A stretch of 64,000 nucleotides of DNA, taken from the NCBI RefSeq assembly GCF_017298635.1, contig NZ_CP071182.1, positions 3,820,001 through 3,884,000 on the forward strand, in the 5' to 3' direction. A program made the position numbers and the translations under genes. Below are positions 8,019-17,494 of the stretch, one piece after another. This DNA is from Paenalicyclobacillus mengziensis (GTDB lineage Bacteria > Bacillota > Bacilli > Alicyclobacillales > Alicyclobacillaceae). Below the pieces are notes generated by a model. It was not told the DNA's origin. It worked only from the letters and a program-made list of their open reading frames with translations, and made no database searches. Positions within the stretch are counted from its first letter, which is position 1. Each line of letters starts with the position of its first letter.

Positions 8019-9506
8019 TTAAAGCTCGAGTTGTGGTGCCCGTCTGTGGTTGGTCGCTTGTTCAAACGCGTAGGCAAGGCGCAAAAGTGTCGGTTCAGAA
8101 TAAGCTAGCCCGCTGAAAGTGACACCAACCGGTTCGCCGTTCCCAGCGGCAAACCCGCCTGGAACTGTGATTGACGGATAACCTGCCTTAGCAGGAAGTG
8201 ATGCCCCCCAGTTTGACGGAAAAACCAACGCATCGAGGCGATGCTCTTTCATAACGAAGTCAATACCCGCCGAAGTCGCAAAATACAGGTCTCTGGCGCG
8301 AGCCTCAATGTACTCTTTGTCTGTCAGCGTTCCGCTTGTCTTCTCGGCAGCGACGAGTAGAGTTTGTCCGTGTTTTAGACAAACTTCTGCATTCGCCTCA
8401 TTAAACTGAATCACCTCTGCTAAAGAGTGAACGCTTGCCCGGGGTCCGAGTTGACTCAAGTAGGCGTTTAGGTCTGATTTGAACTCGTAAATGAGGACAT
8501 CAATCGACCAGGGTTCGCTGATGCTGGGAATAACCACCGGATCGACAATTTCCGCCCCCAACGCCTCCATTCGTTCAAGTGCCTGATTCATCAAGGCCAA
8601 CTTGTCCTCAGGCAACTTTGTGTAAAAACCTTCTCTCGGAACGCCAATCCGTGCTCCGCGCAGACCTTCACTGTCGAGGAAAACTGTATAATCAGACGTC
8701 GTACGTCCGACGCTCGCCATGGTTGCTGGGTCTGTCGTGTCAATGCCTGCCATCACACCGAGAAGAATTGCCGCATCCCGAACGGTACGCGCCATCGGTC
8801 CCGCTGTGTCCTGACTGTGTGCAATGGGAATGATGCCTGTCCGACTGATAAGGCCAAGAGTCGGTTTGATGCCAACAATGTTGTGCTGACTGCTTGGACT
8901 GAGAATAGAGCCTGATGTTTCGGTACCAATTGCTACTGCCGTGAGGTTTGCGGCAACTGCTGCACCCGACCCGGAACTTGACCCGCCGGTATCTAACTGC
9001 CCCGGCGCGTACGGGTTCAGAACCTGCCCGCCACGGGAACTGAAGCCGTTTGGCATGTTCTCAGTCATGAAGTTGGCCCACTCTGTCATGTTGGACTTTC
9101 CCAAAATAATGGCCCCTGCCGCCCGCAATTGCCTGACGATAAAAGCATCTTCCGCTGCCCGGGAGTCAGCGAGAGCAAGCGACCCAGCACTGGTATGCAT
9201 CTTGTCTCCCGTATTGATGTTGTCCTTCAGAACAACGGGAATTCCATGCATCGGACCACGAGGGCCATGGAGAGCTCGCTCAGCATCCAACGCGTCTGCT
9301 GTCGCGAGTGCATCAGGGTTCACTTCTAGAATAGAGTTGAGTGTCGGGCCAGATTTATCAATCTCTGCAATTCTCCCGAGATAGTGCAGTACCAGGTCGC
9401 GAGCCGTGAGCTGGCCGCGAGCCATTGCGGATTGCAATGCAGAAATTGTCGGCTCCTCAGGAACACCAAGGTCGGTGAGTTCAGGATACCAGGGTTTGTT
9501 TTGCAA
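8019..9506 (-). CDS. Amidase-signature family hydrolase
   Basis: Amide hydrolase of the amidase-signature superfamily with a Ser-cisSer-Lys triad. The Lys is in GIPVVLKDNINT and the serines in DTGGSSSGSGAAVAANL, followed by TETSGSILSPSSQHNIVGIKPT. The start is placed at TTG 9506, since GGAGG lies exactly 7 nt upstream; the earlier in-frame TTG at 9527 precedes that ribosome site. This gives 495 residues, normal for the family. The Glu-tRNA amidotransferase GatA is the closest well-known relative, but no gatB or gatC neighbours it. The physiological substrate is unknown. Confidence 0.85.
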   Translation of the reverse strand: MQNKPWYPELTDLGVPEEPTISALQSAMARGQLTARDLVLHYLGRIAEIDKSGPTLNSILEVNPDALATADALDAERALHGPRGPMHGIPVVLKDNINTGDKMHTSAGSLALADSRAAEDAFIVRQLRAAGAIILGKSNMTEWANFMTENMPNGFSSRGGQVLNPYAPGQLDTGGSSSGSGAAVAANLTAVAIGTETSGSILSPSSQHNIVGIKPTLGLISRTGIIPIAHSQDTAGPMARTVRDAAILLGVMAGIDTTDPATMASVGRTTSDYTVFLDSEGLRGARIGVPREGFYTKLPEDKLALMNQALERMEALGAEIVDPVVIPSISEPWSIDVLIYEFKSDLNAYLSQLGPRASVHSLAEVIQFNEANAEVCLKHGQTLLVAAEKTSGTLTDKEYIEARARDLYFATSAGIDFVMKEHRLDALVFPSNWGASLPAKAGYPSITVPGGFAAGNGEPVGVTFSGLAYSEPTLLRLAYAFEQATNHRRAPQLEL

Positions 9507-9666
9507 ACAGATCGCCTCCAGTTTCAAACAATACGCTATATCGAGCGTGGTTACGCATTGCGGTTACGCATTGATGATAGGATACTTCTTTCTGACTTCG
9601 TGTGCATGGTCCTTGGGTCAGACGGGAAGTGTATTGACGATGACAGCTTGTGAAAGAGGGGATTGC

Positions 9667-9942
9667 ATGCCAGACGAACCAACCTCAATGCAGGCACAAA
9701 GTAACCTCGGTGAAGCCCAGGATTCTGTGCACAAAGCACGCAGGGCAGTTCACCAGGCTCTGTCCAATACGACGGAAACAGCCGTTTTACAGGCCGAGAA
9801 TGCACTTTTGAAAGCTCAAAATGCTGTCTCAGCGATTGCAGACAGAAGGATGCAGCCTGCTGTGGAAGAAATCAGGAATGAATTGGCCTCAGTACAAGAC
9901 CAGTTCAACCAGGTTCGATTCCAACGGCCGACAAACGGGTAA
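9667..9942 (+). CDS. Small coiled-coil protein of unknown function
   Basis: 91 residues from ATG 9667, preceded by GAGGGG. It is rich in Ala, Gln and Glu with no membrane segment. The pattern SVHKARRAVHQALS then AVLQAENALLKAQNAVSA suggests two amphipathic helices in a coiled coil. No family is recognised. It stands alone between the divergent amidase gene and the convergent nitronate monooxygenase gene, so only the ribosome site and helical character support it. Confidence 0.55.
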   Translation: MPDEPTSMQAQSNLGEAQDSVHKARRAVHQALSNTTETAVLQAENALLKAQNAVSAIADRRMQPAVEEIRNELASVQDQFNQVRFQRPTNG

Positions 9943-10009
9943 CCAACGGGTGGGCATCCAGCTCACCCTCCTTTGTGAAACCGACCTTACACCGCAATCG
10001 CAACGGCCT

Positions 10010-10963
10010 TTACCAGCATTGCTGTAGGCGCTTACTCATCGCCTGTGCAGTTTCAACCATCGTCTCAAACAGCTCTGCCACGGTCGGAATGTCGTGAATT
10101 AGACCCATGGACTGGCCAGCCCAGGCAAAGCCTTCATCGAGATGACCTTCGAGCGCAGCCAACTTATTGCGCTGACCCGTGATGTATGGGTATAGGGCCT
10201 TAGCCGTCGTTCCGACAGATTCTTCTCGCAAGATGGCCTCTACCCAGGTTGAATCAAGCACTCTTCCCGGAGCTCCAATGGACCGTTTAATCACAACAGT
10301 CTCGTTTTCTTGCCCTTTAACAAGGGCCTCTTTGTAGGCCGCATGTGCCATACATTCTTGTGTAGCGACAAATCGCGTACCCATTTCAATCCCCTCGGCG
10401 CCAAGTGCGAGCGCTGCTGCAAGACCCCTTCCGTCAGCAATCCCTCCGCTCGCCACGACCGGGATGGACACTGAGTCGACAACGCGCGGCACTAACACCA
10501 TCGTTCCGGTATCTGCACGCCCAATATGCCCGCCGCCTTCTTGTCCAACAGCCATCACCGCGTCGGCGCCAAGTTGCTCGGCCTTGACAGCCTGCCTGAC
10601 CGCAGCGACGAGAACCAGCTTGCAAATAGGACGCCCTGATAGACGTTGCAGAATCGGTTCGGGATTTCCGCCGGTTAGACTCACAGCCGGTACCTCTTCG
10701 TCAACAATGACGTCGAGGAGACCGTCGATGTCATGATGCTGACTAATCGCAAGGTTTACGCCAAACGGTTTTGAAGTCAGGAACCGAGTTTTCCGAATCT
10801 CCGCACGCAACTCCCCACTCTCGTTAAGCGATGTCGCAGTAATCTGGCCCAAGCCACCGGCGTTCGAAACCGCAGCGGCGAGTTCTGCATATGCCAAGTT
10901 TGCAAGCCCACCTTGAATAATCGGCACGTCAATCCCAAGCAGTGTGGTCAGTCGCGTTTTCAT
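10010..10963 (-). CDS. Nitronate monooxygenase / FabK-like FMN enzyme
   Basis: FMN-dependent TIM-barrel oxidoreductase of the nitronate monooxygenase (2-nitropropane dioxygenase) family, which also contains enoyl-ACP reductase FabK. Visible blocks are PIIQGGLANLAYAELAAAVSNAGGLGQI at the N-terminus, DAVMAVGQEGGGHIGR, PVVASGGIADGRGLAAALALGAEGIEMGTRF and the C-terminal AWAGQSMGLI. ATG 10963 is chosen because GGAGG lies 7 nt upstream; an adjacent ATG at 10966 is possible. FabK usually sits in a fatty-acid operon, which is absent here, so detoxification of nitronates is the likelier role. Confidence 0.82.
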   Translation of the reverse strand: MKTRLTTLLGIDVPIIQGGLANLAYAELAAAVSNAGGLGQITATSLNESGELRAEIRKTRFLTSKPFGVNLAISQHHDIDGLLDVIVDEEVPAVSLTGGNPEPILQRLSGRPICKLVLVAAVRQAVKAEQLGADAVMAVGQEGGGHIGRADTGTMVLVPRVVDSVSIPVVASGGIADGRGLAAALALGAEGIEMGTRFVATQECMAHAAYKEALVKGQENETVVIKRSIGAPGRVLDSTWVEAILREESVGTTAKALYPYITGQRNKLAALEGHLDEGFAWAGQSMGLIHDIPTVAELFETMVETAQAMSKRLQQCW

Positions 10964-11114
10964 CATGACACCTCCACATATGTATTGCCTTGTCATGCGT
11001 GGTAAGAATTCGGCTTCCTTCCGAGTCAACATGACTAGAACGTGCACAGTACGCTAAAATACACAGGGAGTAAGCCGAACAGAGTTACACAGAAATACAA
11101 GTGTAGGTGGTTGT

Positions 11115-11372
11115 GTGATTTACACCGATGGCATTCACATGATTTCTTCAGTCAGTCTCGCTGAACTGCACGACTTTGCCCGCAACACCCTCGACTTGCC
11201 TGCTCGTTGGTTTCACCCGTCACCAAGGCATCCGCACTACGACCTTTTGACCCCGGAATCGGCCGTACGGGCGCTCGAAGCAGGTGCCGTCAAAACCTCG
11301 TCAAAACACATTGTGCGGATTATCCAGGACAATCCACACTTGACGCACGTCGGTCATGACGGTCGGCTATAG
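11115..11372 (+). CDS. DUF4031 family small protein
   Basis: 85 residues starting at GTG 11115 after TAGGTGG. The pattern MIYTDGIHMISSVSLAELHDFA, then ARWFHPSPRHPHYDLLTPE and KTSSKHIVR, matches the DUF4031 family of short cytoplasmic proteins of unknown function. It is a single gene ended by a hairpin whose stem begins just after the stop codon. Confidence 0.7.
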   Translation: MIYTDGIHMISSVSLAELHDFARNTLDLPARWFHPSPRHPHYDLLTPESAVRALEAGAVKTSSKHIVRIIQDNPHLTHVGHDGRL

Positions 11373-11373
11373 A

Positions 11374-11398
11374 GATGGCTGCCACATAGGCAGCCATC
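11374..11398 (+). terminator. Hairpin after the DUF4031 gene
   Basis: A perfect 10-bp stem GATGGCTGCC/GGCAGCCATC with a 5-nt ACATA loop starts 2 nt after the stop codon. No T-run follows directly, so termination strength is uncertain. Confidence 0.5.
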
Positions 11399-11412
11399 CG
11401 AAGCCATCCATC

Positions 11413-11458
11413 TGAGTTTTGAAGACCACTGAGTTTTGAAGACCACTGAGTTTTGAAG
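11413..11458. repeat. 17-bp tandem repeat, 2.7 copies
   Basis: TGAGTTTTGAAGACCAC occurs twice and is followed by a 12-nt partial copy. It lies in the 115-bp gap between the convergent DUF4031 and rocA genes. Confidence 0.9.
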
Positions 11459-11487
11459 TCTGCTCGGTCTTAAAACCGCGCAAACCT

Positions 11488-13038
11488 TTACATACGCTCC
11501 GAAATGATTTTGGAAACGACGAAATGGCGGAGATAGTCCTTGCCCCCTGCCTTGGCATCAGTCCCAGACATTTTGAAGCCACCAAACGGATGAACACCGA
11601 CCAATGACCCCGTACATTTGCGATTGAAGTACAGGTTGCCACAGTCAATCCGTTGTGCCGCGTAAGCGAGGTGCTCGCGGTTGAGGGTGAAAACGGATCC
11701 TGTCAATCCGTATTCGGTGTCGTTGAAGACATCGACCGCTTCTTCAAACGACCGAACCTTACAAATTGAGAGAACAGGCCCGAAGATCTCCTCCTGCATG
11801 ATGCGTGACTTGGGATCGGCGTCGATAAAAATCGTCGGATGGATATAATAGCCCGTACTTTCATCCGCCGTTCCGCCGAGAACCAGCTTGGCTTCACGCT
11901 TCCCAATCTCGACATAGCTTAAAATTTTGTCAAACTGCTTCTTCTCAATCACCGGGCCGACCGCGGCATTACTCTCAGGGGTACCCACTGTCAATGCCTT
12001 GGTTGCTTCAACAACCTTTGAGACGACTTCGTCGTAAACATCTTCATGAATAATGGCCCGCGATCCGGCCGAGCACTTCTGACCCTGAAATCCAAAAGCT
12101 GACTGAACGATGGCCAACGCGGCGGCATCGACATTGGCCTCATTGTCAACAATAATGCCGTCTTTACCGCCCATCTCCGCGACAACGCGCTTGATGCCGT
12201 GCTGATCGTCAACCTTCTTTGCAGCGTGTTCGGCAATATGGACTCCGACATTTTTCGATCCGGTGAAGGATACAAACGCCGTCTCCGGATGACCAGTCAT
12301 ATAGTCGCCAATCTCCTCGGGAGCACCCGGGACAAAATTGATGACACCTGCTGGAAGTCCTATCTGCTCCATCAACTCGATAAACTTATAGCCCACGACA
12401 GACGAGTTGGGTGACGGTTTCAAGAGAACAGTGTTGCCTGCCACAATCGCTGAAGTGGTCATGCCTGTAAGTATCGCCAGAGGAAAGTTCCATGGCGGAA
12501 TGATGACGCCTACGCCGAGTGGGGCGTACACTTCATAGTTCACTTCGCCGGGAAATGGAACAAGTGGTTCTGGTTGCGCCATACGCAGCATTTGCCGACC
12601 GTAGAACTCAAGGAAGTCGATTGCCTCTGCAATATCGCCATCGGCTTCGGCCCAATTCTTTCCGACCTCGTACACCTGCCATGCGGCAAGCTCAAGTTTT
12701 CTTCGTCGAATTTCCGCTGCGGCCTTAAAGAGGTAACCTGCCCTGACCTCTGGGTCTGTGTAACGCCAGGTCTTAAACGTTGCCTCCGCTGCTGCAAAAG
12801 CCTCGTCAATGTGTTGTCGCGTCGCTTGACTAACGTGACCAACCACCTGACTGTGGTTTGCCGGGTTCAGCGAAGGGCTGGTCTGTTCTGTTTGAATCCG
12901 CTTTCCACCAATCACCAAGGGGTAGGTCTGCCCAAGCTGATTCTTGACTTTGGCCAACGCTGCCTGCATTGCAGCCTTTGCAGCTTCGTCCGCAAAGTTC
13001 ACAGGTGGTTCATTTCGATAATCCGTAATTGTTTTCAC
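11488..13038 (-). CDS. rocA: 1-pyrroline-5-carboxylate dehydrogenase
   Basis: NAD-dependent aldehyde dehydrogenase oxidising pyrroline-5-carboxylate/glutamate semialdehyde to glutamate in proline and arginine catabolism. The 516-residue length is typical of RocA. The N-terminal arm is followed by the cofactor region IIPPWNFPLAI, FTGSKNVGVHIAEHA, and the catalytic Cys in GFQGQKCSAGSR. The C-terminal PFGGFKMSGTDAKAGGKDYL is characteristic of P5C dehydrogenase. No proline dehydrogenase gene lies beside it. Confidence 0.93.
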   Translation of the reverse strand: MKTITDYRNEPPVNFADEAAKAAMQAALAKVKNQLGQTYPLVIGGKRIQTEQTSPSLNPANHSQVVGHVSQATRQHIDEAFAAAEATFKTWRYTDPEVRAGYLFKAAAEIRRRKLELAAWQVYEVGKNWAEADGDIAEAIDFLEFYGRQMLRMAQPEPLVPFPGEVNYEVYAPLGVGVIIPPWNFPLAILTGMTTSAIVAGNTVLLKPSPNSSVVGYKFIELMEQIGLPAGVINFVPGAPEEIGDYMTGHPETAFVSFTGSKNVGVHIAEHAAKKVDDQHGIKRVVAEMGGKDGIIVDNEANVDAAALAIVQSAFGFQGQKCSAGSRAIIHEDVYDEVVSKVVEATKALTVGTPESNAAVGPVIEKKQFDKILSYVEIGKREAKLVLGGTADESTGYYIHPTIFIDADPKSRIMQEEIFGPVLSICKVRSFEEAVDVFNDTEYGLTGSVFTLNREHLAYAAQRIDCGNLYFNRKCTGSLVGVHPFGGFKMSGTDAKAGGKDYLRHFVVSKIISERM

Positions 13039-13214
13039 GCGATGACCTCCTTCCGCCCACTATCATACTACGTCCATATTCGTTTTGCAGAGTGGCCGTT
13101 AGGTTTTGACGCTGAGGGGTGGTTCCATTTGCAGATGAATTTTCACAGCCACGGTTGCATTGATTTTCATTTGCCTAGAATGAGTAGAATCAACCTCAGA
13201 CAGGAGTTTTTTCG

Positions 13215-13817
13215 ATGCACATTCATGTTCACCAATTGCTCACACACTACGGTTATCTCGGCGTCTTCTTCATTTTAATGATGGAGATGATTGGTGTTCC
13301 ATTTCCTGCTGAGACAACCCTAACGGTCGCGGGTCTAGAATGGACACAAGGTGTGTTTTCATTCTGGCCTCTCCTTGCAGCTGCCGCACTTGGGAACATT
13401 GTCGGCTCGACGGTCGCTTACACCATTGGAGCGGGACTGGGCCGTCCAGCGATGCTCCGTATCGGGCGCTTGTTTCGGCTTACTGAGACGCGTTTCAACG
13501 CCGTGGAAAGACGAATCGGCGCTTACGGACTACCACTTCTGATTGCGGGTAAATTTATCGCCGGCGTACGTGTACTGATGCCTTATTTGTTTGGTATGAA
13601 TCGAATGAAGTTTTGGGTCTTTTCGTTGCTAAACGGGCTCGCGGCGGTTCTTTGGGCAGGTCTGTTCATCGGAGCGGGAAGCGCTCTTGAAATTGCTTGG
13701 TCTCGTTACCATGCTGTCCTGACCAAGCATCTGACCCTTTCAATCATTATCATCTCGGTGCTGATTGGCGCTTACCTGATTTATCGTATTGGCAAAAAAG
13801 CCGATATGGCCAGCTAG
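13215..13817 (+). CDS. DedA-family membrane protein
   Basis: Integral membrane protein of the DedA/VTT superfamily, members of which act in lipid-carrier recycling and envelope homeostasis. The 200 residues include the re-entrant loop motif IGVPFPAETTLTVAG and the downstream GKFIAGVRVLMPYLFGMNRM, in which the Arg and Gly-rich segment are conserved, plus four or more hydrophobic helices. ATG 13215 follows CAGGAG. It is monocistronic and distinct from the second VTT protein at 19783. Confidence 0.85.
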   Translation: MHIHVHQLLTHYGYLGVFFILMMEMIGVPFPAETTLTVAGLEWTQGVFSFWPLLAAAALGNIVGSTVAYTIGAGLGRPAMLRIGRLFRLTETRFNAVERRIGAYGLPLLIAGKFIAGVRVLMPYLFGMNRMKFWVFSLLNGLAAVLWAGLFIGAGSALEIAWSRYHAVLTKHLTLSIIIISVLIGAYLIYRIGKKADMAS

Positions 13818-13867
13818 TTGAGGACTACACGACGGTAAACATCTAATAATTACATTGTGAACTTTTC

Positions 13868-13897
13868 ATGACACTTTTCTGTTTCTTCATGTATAAT
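13868..13897 (+). promoter_or_regulatory. Candidate sigma-A promoter
   Basis: ATGACA (13868-13873) and a perfect TATAAT (13892-13897) are separated by 18 nt in A/T-rich DNA, about 60 nt ahead of the small membrane protein at 13960. Confidence 0.5.
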
Positions 13898-13959
13898 TCA
13901 AATCATCAGAATTATCTGCATTTAATCAGGAAGGGGAACTTACAGGAAGGAGTACTTAT

Positions 13960-14151
13960 ATGCGAAGCAAAGACGCCGTTCGCACAAAAGCCAGACCCGT
14001 CCGTTCCTTATCCACAGGTCGCCTAGAGCAAACCAGCAACGTTATCGATTTTATGCCCTATCTGGCAAGGAAGCAGCGTGACGCTGCCCGGCACGCCACG
14101 TTCCTGACACTGTTCATGATTTTCCTCTCGATTTTCATCATCGTTGTGTAA
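13960..14151 (+). CDS. Small tail-anchored membrane protein
   Basis: 63 residues from ATG 13960 preceded by GGAAGGAG. The N-terminal 45 residues are basic and polar; the last 18 (FLTLFMIFLSIFIIVV) form one hydrophobic helix ending at the C-terminus, as in a tail-anchored protein. No family is recognised. It is monocistronic with a recognisable promoter upstream. Confidence 0.6.
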   Translation: MRSKDAVRTKARPVRSLSTGRLEQTSNVIDFMPYLARKQRDAARHATFLTLFMIFLSIFIIVV

Positions 14152-14518
14152 GCGATTACGTTCTTTGCCCGCGCATGAAGTAGCCGATTTCGAGCAACAT
14201 TCCTCCATATTTTCATGACTCATTTGAACCATCTTGGGCTTCCGTCAAGCCCACAATGTGCTAAAATGAATCCTCGACGGAACCCTATTCTGACTCTCCA
14301 CCTGATTTGATACTCCACCAGCGATGAGTGCGCTCCTGATGGAGTACATACGTGCATCAAATCCCCGATACAGTGCCAAGAACCACGTTCGCGAAGGTTA
14401 GAGATTGATATGACCTTCCTATGTGGTTTGCGGCGATGAGTTGGGAAGCGGTTTTCGGTACATGCTATACCAGTCTAGACATCTGGCAGCACGGGTTATC
14501 AAGGAGGAGTGACCGGTC
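14152..14518. other. Intergenic region without an identified gene
   Basis: 367 bp containing two weak inverted repeats (TGGGCTT-CCGTC-AAGCCCA at 14235-14253, and TACTCCAC..TGGAGTA around 14311-14346), neither followed by a T-run. No coding-like frame was found. It presumably holds the promoter of the DUF1641 gene. Confidence 0.4.
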
Positions 14519-14953
14519 ATGACAGATTCAACTGCAACCCTCGAGAACGAGCGGGCCGCTCACACAGAGGCGGACGCATTTGAGCTTTTACTGAAACCTG
14601 AATACCAGGTTGCCTTACGGGATATCGTTGAACACTTGCCAAAGCTGGCGACAGTGATGACGTTGTTTGGAAAATTATACGATGTCTCTGCCGAAGCGTT
14701 ATCTGACCCAGAACTTATGGGGGCTGTGGAAGAAATCGTCCGTGCAAAAGCGCGGCCATTGGTACAGACATACAATAACTTGAATGTTGCAGTGAAGGAA
14801 GCAAAGGAGCGCGCAGAAGCTGACTCGACGCAGATTGGCGTGTTTGGCATTTTGAAGATGCTGAAAGACCCTGTCGTGCAGAAAAACCTGAAACTGGTAT
14901 CTGCGTTTCTGTCTGTTTGGGCGGAGCAGACTAACGTGAAACCGGTCGATTAA
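14519..14953 (+). CDS. DUF1641 family protein
   Basis: 144 residues from ATG 14519 with AAGGAGGAG upstream. The C-terminal block IGVFGILKMLKDPVVQKNLKLVSAFL matches the DUF1641 signature (GxxGLLKxLxDPxVQxxLxF). DUF1641 proteins in Bacillus (YrhD-like) often accompany formate dehydrogenase or quinone oxidoreductases. Here it stands alone, with no such enzyme in the window. Function is unknown. Confidence 0.7.
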   Translation: MTDSTATLENERAAHTEADAFELLLKPEYQVALRDIVEHLPKLATVMTLFGKLYDVSAEALSDPELMGAVEEIVRAKARPLVQTYNNLNVAVKEAKERAEADSTQIGVFGILKMLKDPVVQKNLKLVSAFLSVWAEQTNVKPVD

Positions 14954-14976
14954 AAGTAAGCTCAAAATGTAAGCTA

Positions 14977-15007
14977 GCGTGTCCGGGCAGTAGAGCCCGG
15001 CACACGC
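14977..15007 (+). terminator. Terminator after the DUF1641 gene
   Basis: The stem GCGTG.CCGGGC / GCCCGG.CACGC (one bulged base) has an AGTAGA loop and is followed by CTTTTG on the plus strand, 24 nt after the stop codon. Confidence 0.75.
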
Positions 15008-15074
15008 CTTTTGCCATGCGGACGGACCACCCATGCATGCGCAGCAGCCCACGACAATGTTGCTTGTACTTCCC

Positions 15075-15122
15075 GATACTTTGAATTGCCAATACTTTGA
15101 ATTGCCAATACTTTGAATTGCC
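15075..15122. repeat. 16-bp tandem repeat, three copies
   Basis: (G/A)ATACTTTGAATTGCC is present three times head to tail, ending 7 nt before the stop of the convergent ABC permease gene. Confidence 0.9.
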
Positions 15123-15129
15123 GATGCAC

Positions 15130-15909
15130 TCAGTAGTGTCCGAGAATCCCTTTACGCTTGGCGCGCTTGCTCGCCTTGACAAATACAAACATCCCTAGCA
15201 AAAGCCATATCCCTGCGTTCAGTACACTCCAGAGCAACCAGTTGTGAGGGCCTGTTAACCCGCCTCCGGCAATCATCATCTGCCTCAGCATGGCATTCAT
15301 CGGTGCAATCGGCACCATCACAGAGGCAAGTCGCCTCCAGCCGTGTAAAGAAGCAAACGGTGCCATGACCAGGAACAACAGGACAAACTGCAGCAACCCA
15401 AGAAACTGGTTGCTCCGTTTGAACAAGATGGTGACACTGGCCACAAGGTATCCGATTCCTATCGCGCAAGCCATCGCGAGGCCAAACGGCACCACTTCAG
15501 ACCCAGACACAGATAAGTGCCGCCCCGTCAGCCACATGATGATGAACAGCACCACAGCCGTAAACAAGATGTTATAAATAAAAAGAACAATGCTCCGTAG
15601 AAGCAAAATTTTCATCAGTCCTAGCGGACTCAGCATCACCTGCTCAAGGGTTCCGTTTTGGGCTTCGTTCATAATGTCCCAGCCCATTGCCCCCACTGCC
15701 CCCATGGCTAATGTCCAGAGCAAATAACCGATAATCACCGCATCTAGTCTTCCCCCAACCATCCGACTTCCTGCCATGTACGACGCGCCAAGAAACAGCC
15801 CGTAGAAGGCAACGACAATCACCACAAGCTGACTAAGAAGCTCGGTTGGATAGCGCCGAAAGAGAATCCACTCACGCCTGATTTCAGAAAGTAACCCGTT
15901 CCACATCAC
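15130..15909 (-). CDS. ABC-2 type transporter permease
   Basis: Membrane subunit of an ABC exporter, 259 residues with six hydrophobic segments. The Gly/Ala-rich segment LLWTLAMGAVGAMGWDIMNE followed by EAQNGTLEQVMLSPLG is typical of ABC-2 permeases. Its GTG start overlaps the stop codon of the upstream ATPase gene by 4 nt, indicating translational coupling. Substrate is unknown; relatives export drugs, lantibiotics or lipids. Confidence 0.85.
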   Translation of the reverse strand: MMWNGLLSEIRREWILFRRYPTELLSQLVVIVVAFYGLFLGASYMAGSRMVGGRLDAVIIGYLLWTLAMGAVGAMGWDIMNEAQNGTLEQVMLSPLGLMKILLLRSIVLFIYNILFTAVVLFIIMWLTGRHLSVSGSEVVPFGLAMACAIGIGYLVASVTILFKRSNQFLGLLQFVLLFLVMAPFASLHGWRRLASVMVPIAPMNAMLRQMMIAGGGLTGPHNWLLWSVLNAGIWLLLGMFVFVKASKRAKRKGILGHY

Positions 15910-16844
15910 AACGCTTGATTCTCCTGTCCGCCAGTATAGTGTCGAAAAACCCGCCCTAAATCCGCCGCGTCCCGCTCGATACGAAGAACTGGTGCTGGTT
16001 CGATGGCTTTCAACAGAACGTACAGGTCTTCGGGAACTGCGACGGCAATGCGAAAAGCGCGTTCGTTCTCGAACACTACACCTTCTGCCTCGAGTCTCGA
16101 GCGAACCTGTGGTTCTAATCTCTGACCAAGCTCTACAAGATAAGCATTGCCCGTAAACCGGTCAAGGACCTCCCGTTTCAGTCCTTCTAGGACAATAGTT
16201 CCAGTCTGAATGATGGCAATGCGATCCGACAACGTTTCTGCGACGTCCATCTGGTGCGTTGTTAAGACCACTCCAATTTTCTGCTCCCGCACCAAGCTCT
16301 GCACAAGCGTCTGAATCCGGTCCGACGACTCAACATCGAGTCCAAGCGTCGGCTCGTCCAACAGCAACAACTTCGGTTCGTGAATGAGGGCAGCACAAAT
16401 CGCGACCTTTTGCTGCATACCGCGACTCAGTTGCTGGACCGTTTGATTCATTTTATCCGTAAGTTCAAAGCGTTCAAGCAGTTCCTTCGCTCGAAGCCGA
16501 GCCTCACGCTTGCGAACCCCTCGCAGTCCGGCCCAATACTCGAGGTTTTCCAGGGGCGAGAGGCGCCAGTAGAGATTTCGGCTTCCCTCGAGCACGGCTC
16601 CTACGTGACGTAGTGCACGCTGTCCCTTGTGTACGACACTTTCCCCTGCAATGGTCGCGTCTCCAGCGTCAGGTGCGATGAGACCAGCGATCATCTTGAT
16701 GGTGGTGGTCTTCCCGGCTCCATTGGGCCCGAGAAACCCAAGGATTTGTCCTCCGTCAAGATAAAAGGATACCCCGTCCACCGCAGTGACCGTTTTCCCT
16801 CGCTTATGATAAGACTTGTGCAACTGATTGACTTCGAGAAGCAT
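15906..16844 (-). CDS. ABC transporter ATP-binding protein
   Basis: ATPase partner of the ABC-2 permease. Walker A is GPNGAGKTTTIK, the signature LSRGMQQK, Walker B LLLLDEPTLGLD, and the switch His is in LTTHQMD. ATG 16844 was chosen because GGGGAGG lies 6 nt upstream; 19 further in-frame codons precede it without a ribosome site. The last 90 residues form the C-terminal extension common to DrrA/NatA-type exporters. The two-gene operon lies 62 bp downstream of msrA on the same strand. Confidence 0.88.
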   Translation of the reverse strand: MLLEVNQLHKSYHKRGKTVTAVDGVSFYLDGGQILGFLGPNGAGKTTTIKMIAGLIAPDAGDATIAGESVVHKGQRALRHVGAVLEGSRNLYWRLSPLENLEYWAGLRGVRKREARLRAKELLERFELTDKMNQTVQQLSRGMQQKVAICAALIHEPKLLLLDEPTLGLDVESSDRIQTLVQSLVREQKIGVVLTTHQMDVAETLSDRIAIIQTGTIVLEGLKREVLDRFTGNAYLVELGQRLEPQVRSRLEAEGVVFENERAFRIAVAVPEDLYVLLKAIEPAPVLRIERDAADLGRVFRHYTGGQENQAL

Positions 16845-16906
16845 TAGGCACCTCCCCAGCTCTACATGTTCTCGTTTCTCTTCGCCAAAATGCTTCTTCA
16901 CTTGTC

Positions 16907-17488
16907 TTACAAGGTTTCTCGCCAGATGTTACGAAGAAATTGATCGCGTCCCGAACCTGCACGATACATGCGATAATGCTGGGGACTCTTCATATAAAAG
17001 TTCTGGTGATACTCTTCCGCTCTGTAAAACTCCGTTGCGGGAAGAATCGGTGTCACGATGGGCCGAGAAAATTGCCCGTTTTCGGACAGTGCCTGTCTGG
17101 ATGCTTCCGCAATCTGGCGCTGTTCTTCACTGTGGTAAAAAATGGCCGTTCGATATGATGAGCCGCGGTCACAAAACTGTCCGCCGTCGTCCGTAGGGTC
17201 TATCTGATGCCAGAATACGTCGAGCAACTTTTCATACGGAAATACGAGCGGATCGAACGCAATCTGAACGGCTTCGACGTGCCCCGTGCGACCGGAGCAG
17301 ACTTCCTCGTATGTTGGGTTCTCTTTGTGGCCGCCTGTGTATCCTGAAGTCACAGATACAACCCCTGGCCACTGGTCAAACGGCTTCACCATACACCAGA
17401 AACATCCACCGGCGAAGGTTGCGAGTTCGACGTGTCCACTTCTCACATTCGGGGACACAATGTGATTCATATCTTCAAGTTCTGGCAC
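16907..17488 (-). CDS. msrA: Peptide-methionine (S)-S-oxide reductase MsrA
   Basis: Repairs methionine sulfoxide in proteins using thioredoxin. Catalytic motif [10 protein letters not shown] is near residue 28, followed by [25 protein letters not shown] and [20 protein letters not shown]. The 193-residue length is normal. GTG 17488 follows AAAGGA. It is a single-domain enzyme without an MsrB fusion. The upstream FAH-type gene ends 6 nt earlier, so the two are probably cotranscribed. Confidence 0.93.
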   Translation of the reverse strand: MPELEDMNHIVSPNVRSGHVELATFAGGCFWCMVKPFDQWPGVVSVTSGYTGGHKENPTYEEVCSGRTGHVEAVQIAFDPLVFPYEKLLDVFWHQIDPTDDGGQFCDRGSSYRTAIFYHSEEQRQIAEASRQALSENGQFSRPIVTPILPATEFYRAEEYHQNFYMKSPQHYRMYRAGSGRDQFLRNIWRETL

Positions 17489-17494
17489 TCTTTA

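Noticed and set aside
14152..14518. Structured RNA upstream of the DUF1641 gene
   Set aside because: Only weak inverted repeats without a terminator run or recognisable conserved motif.
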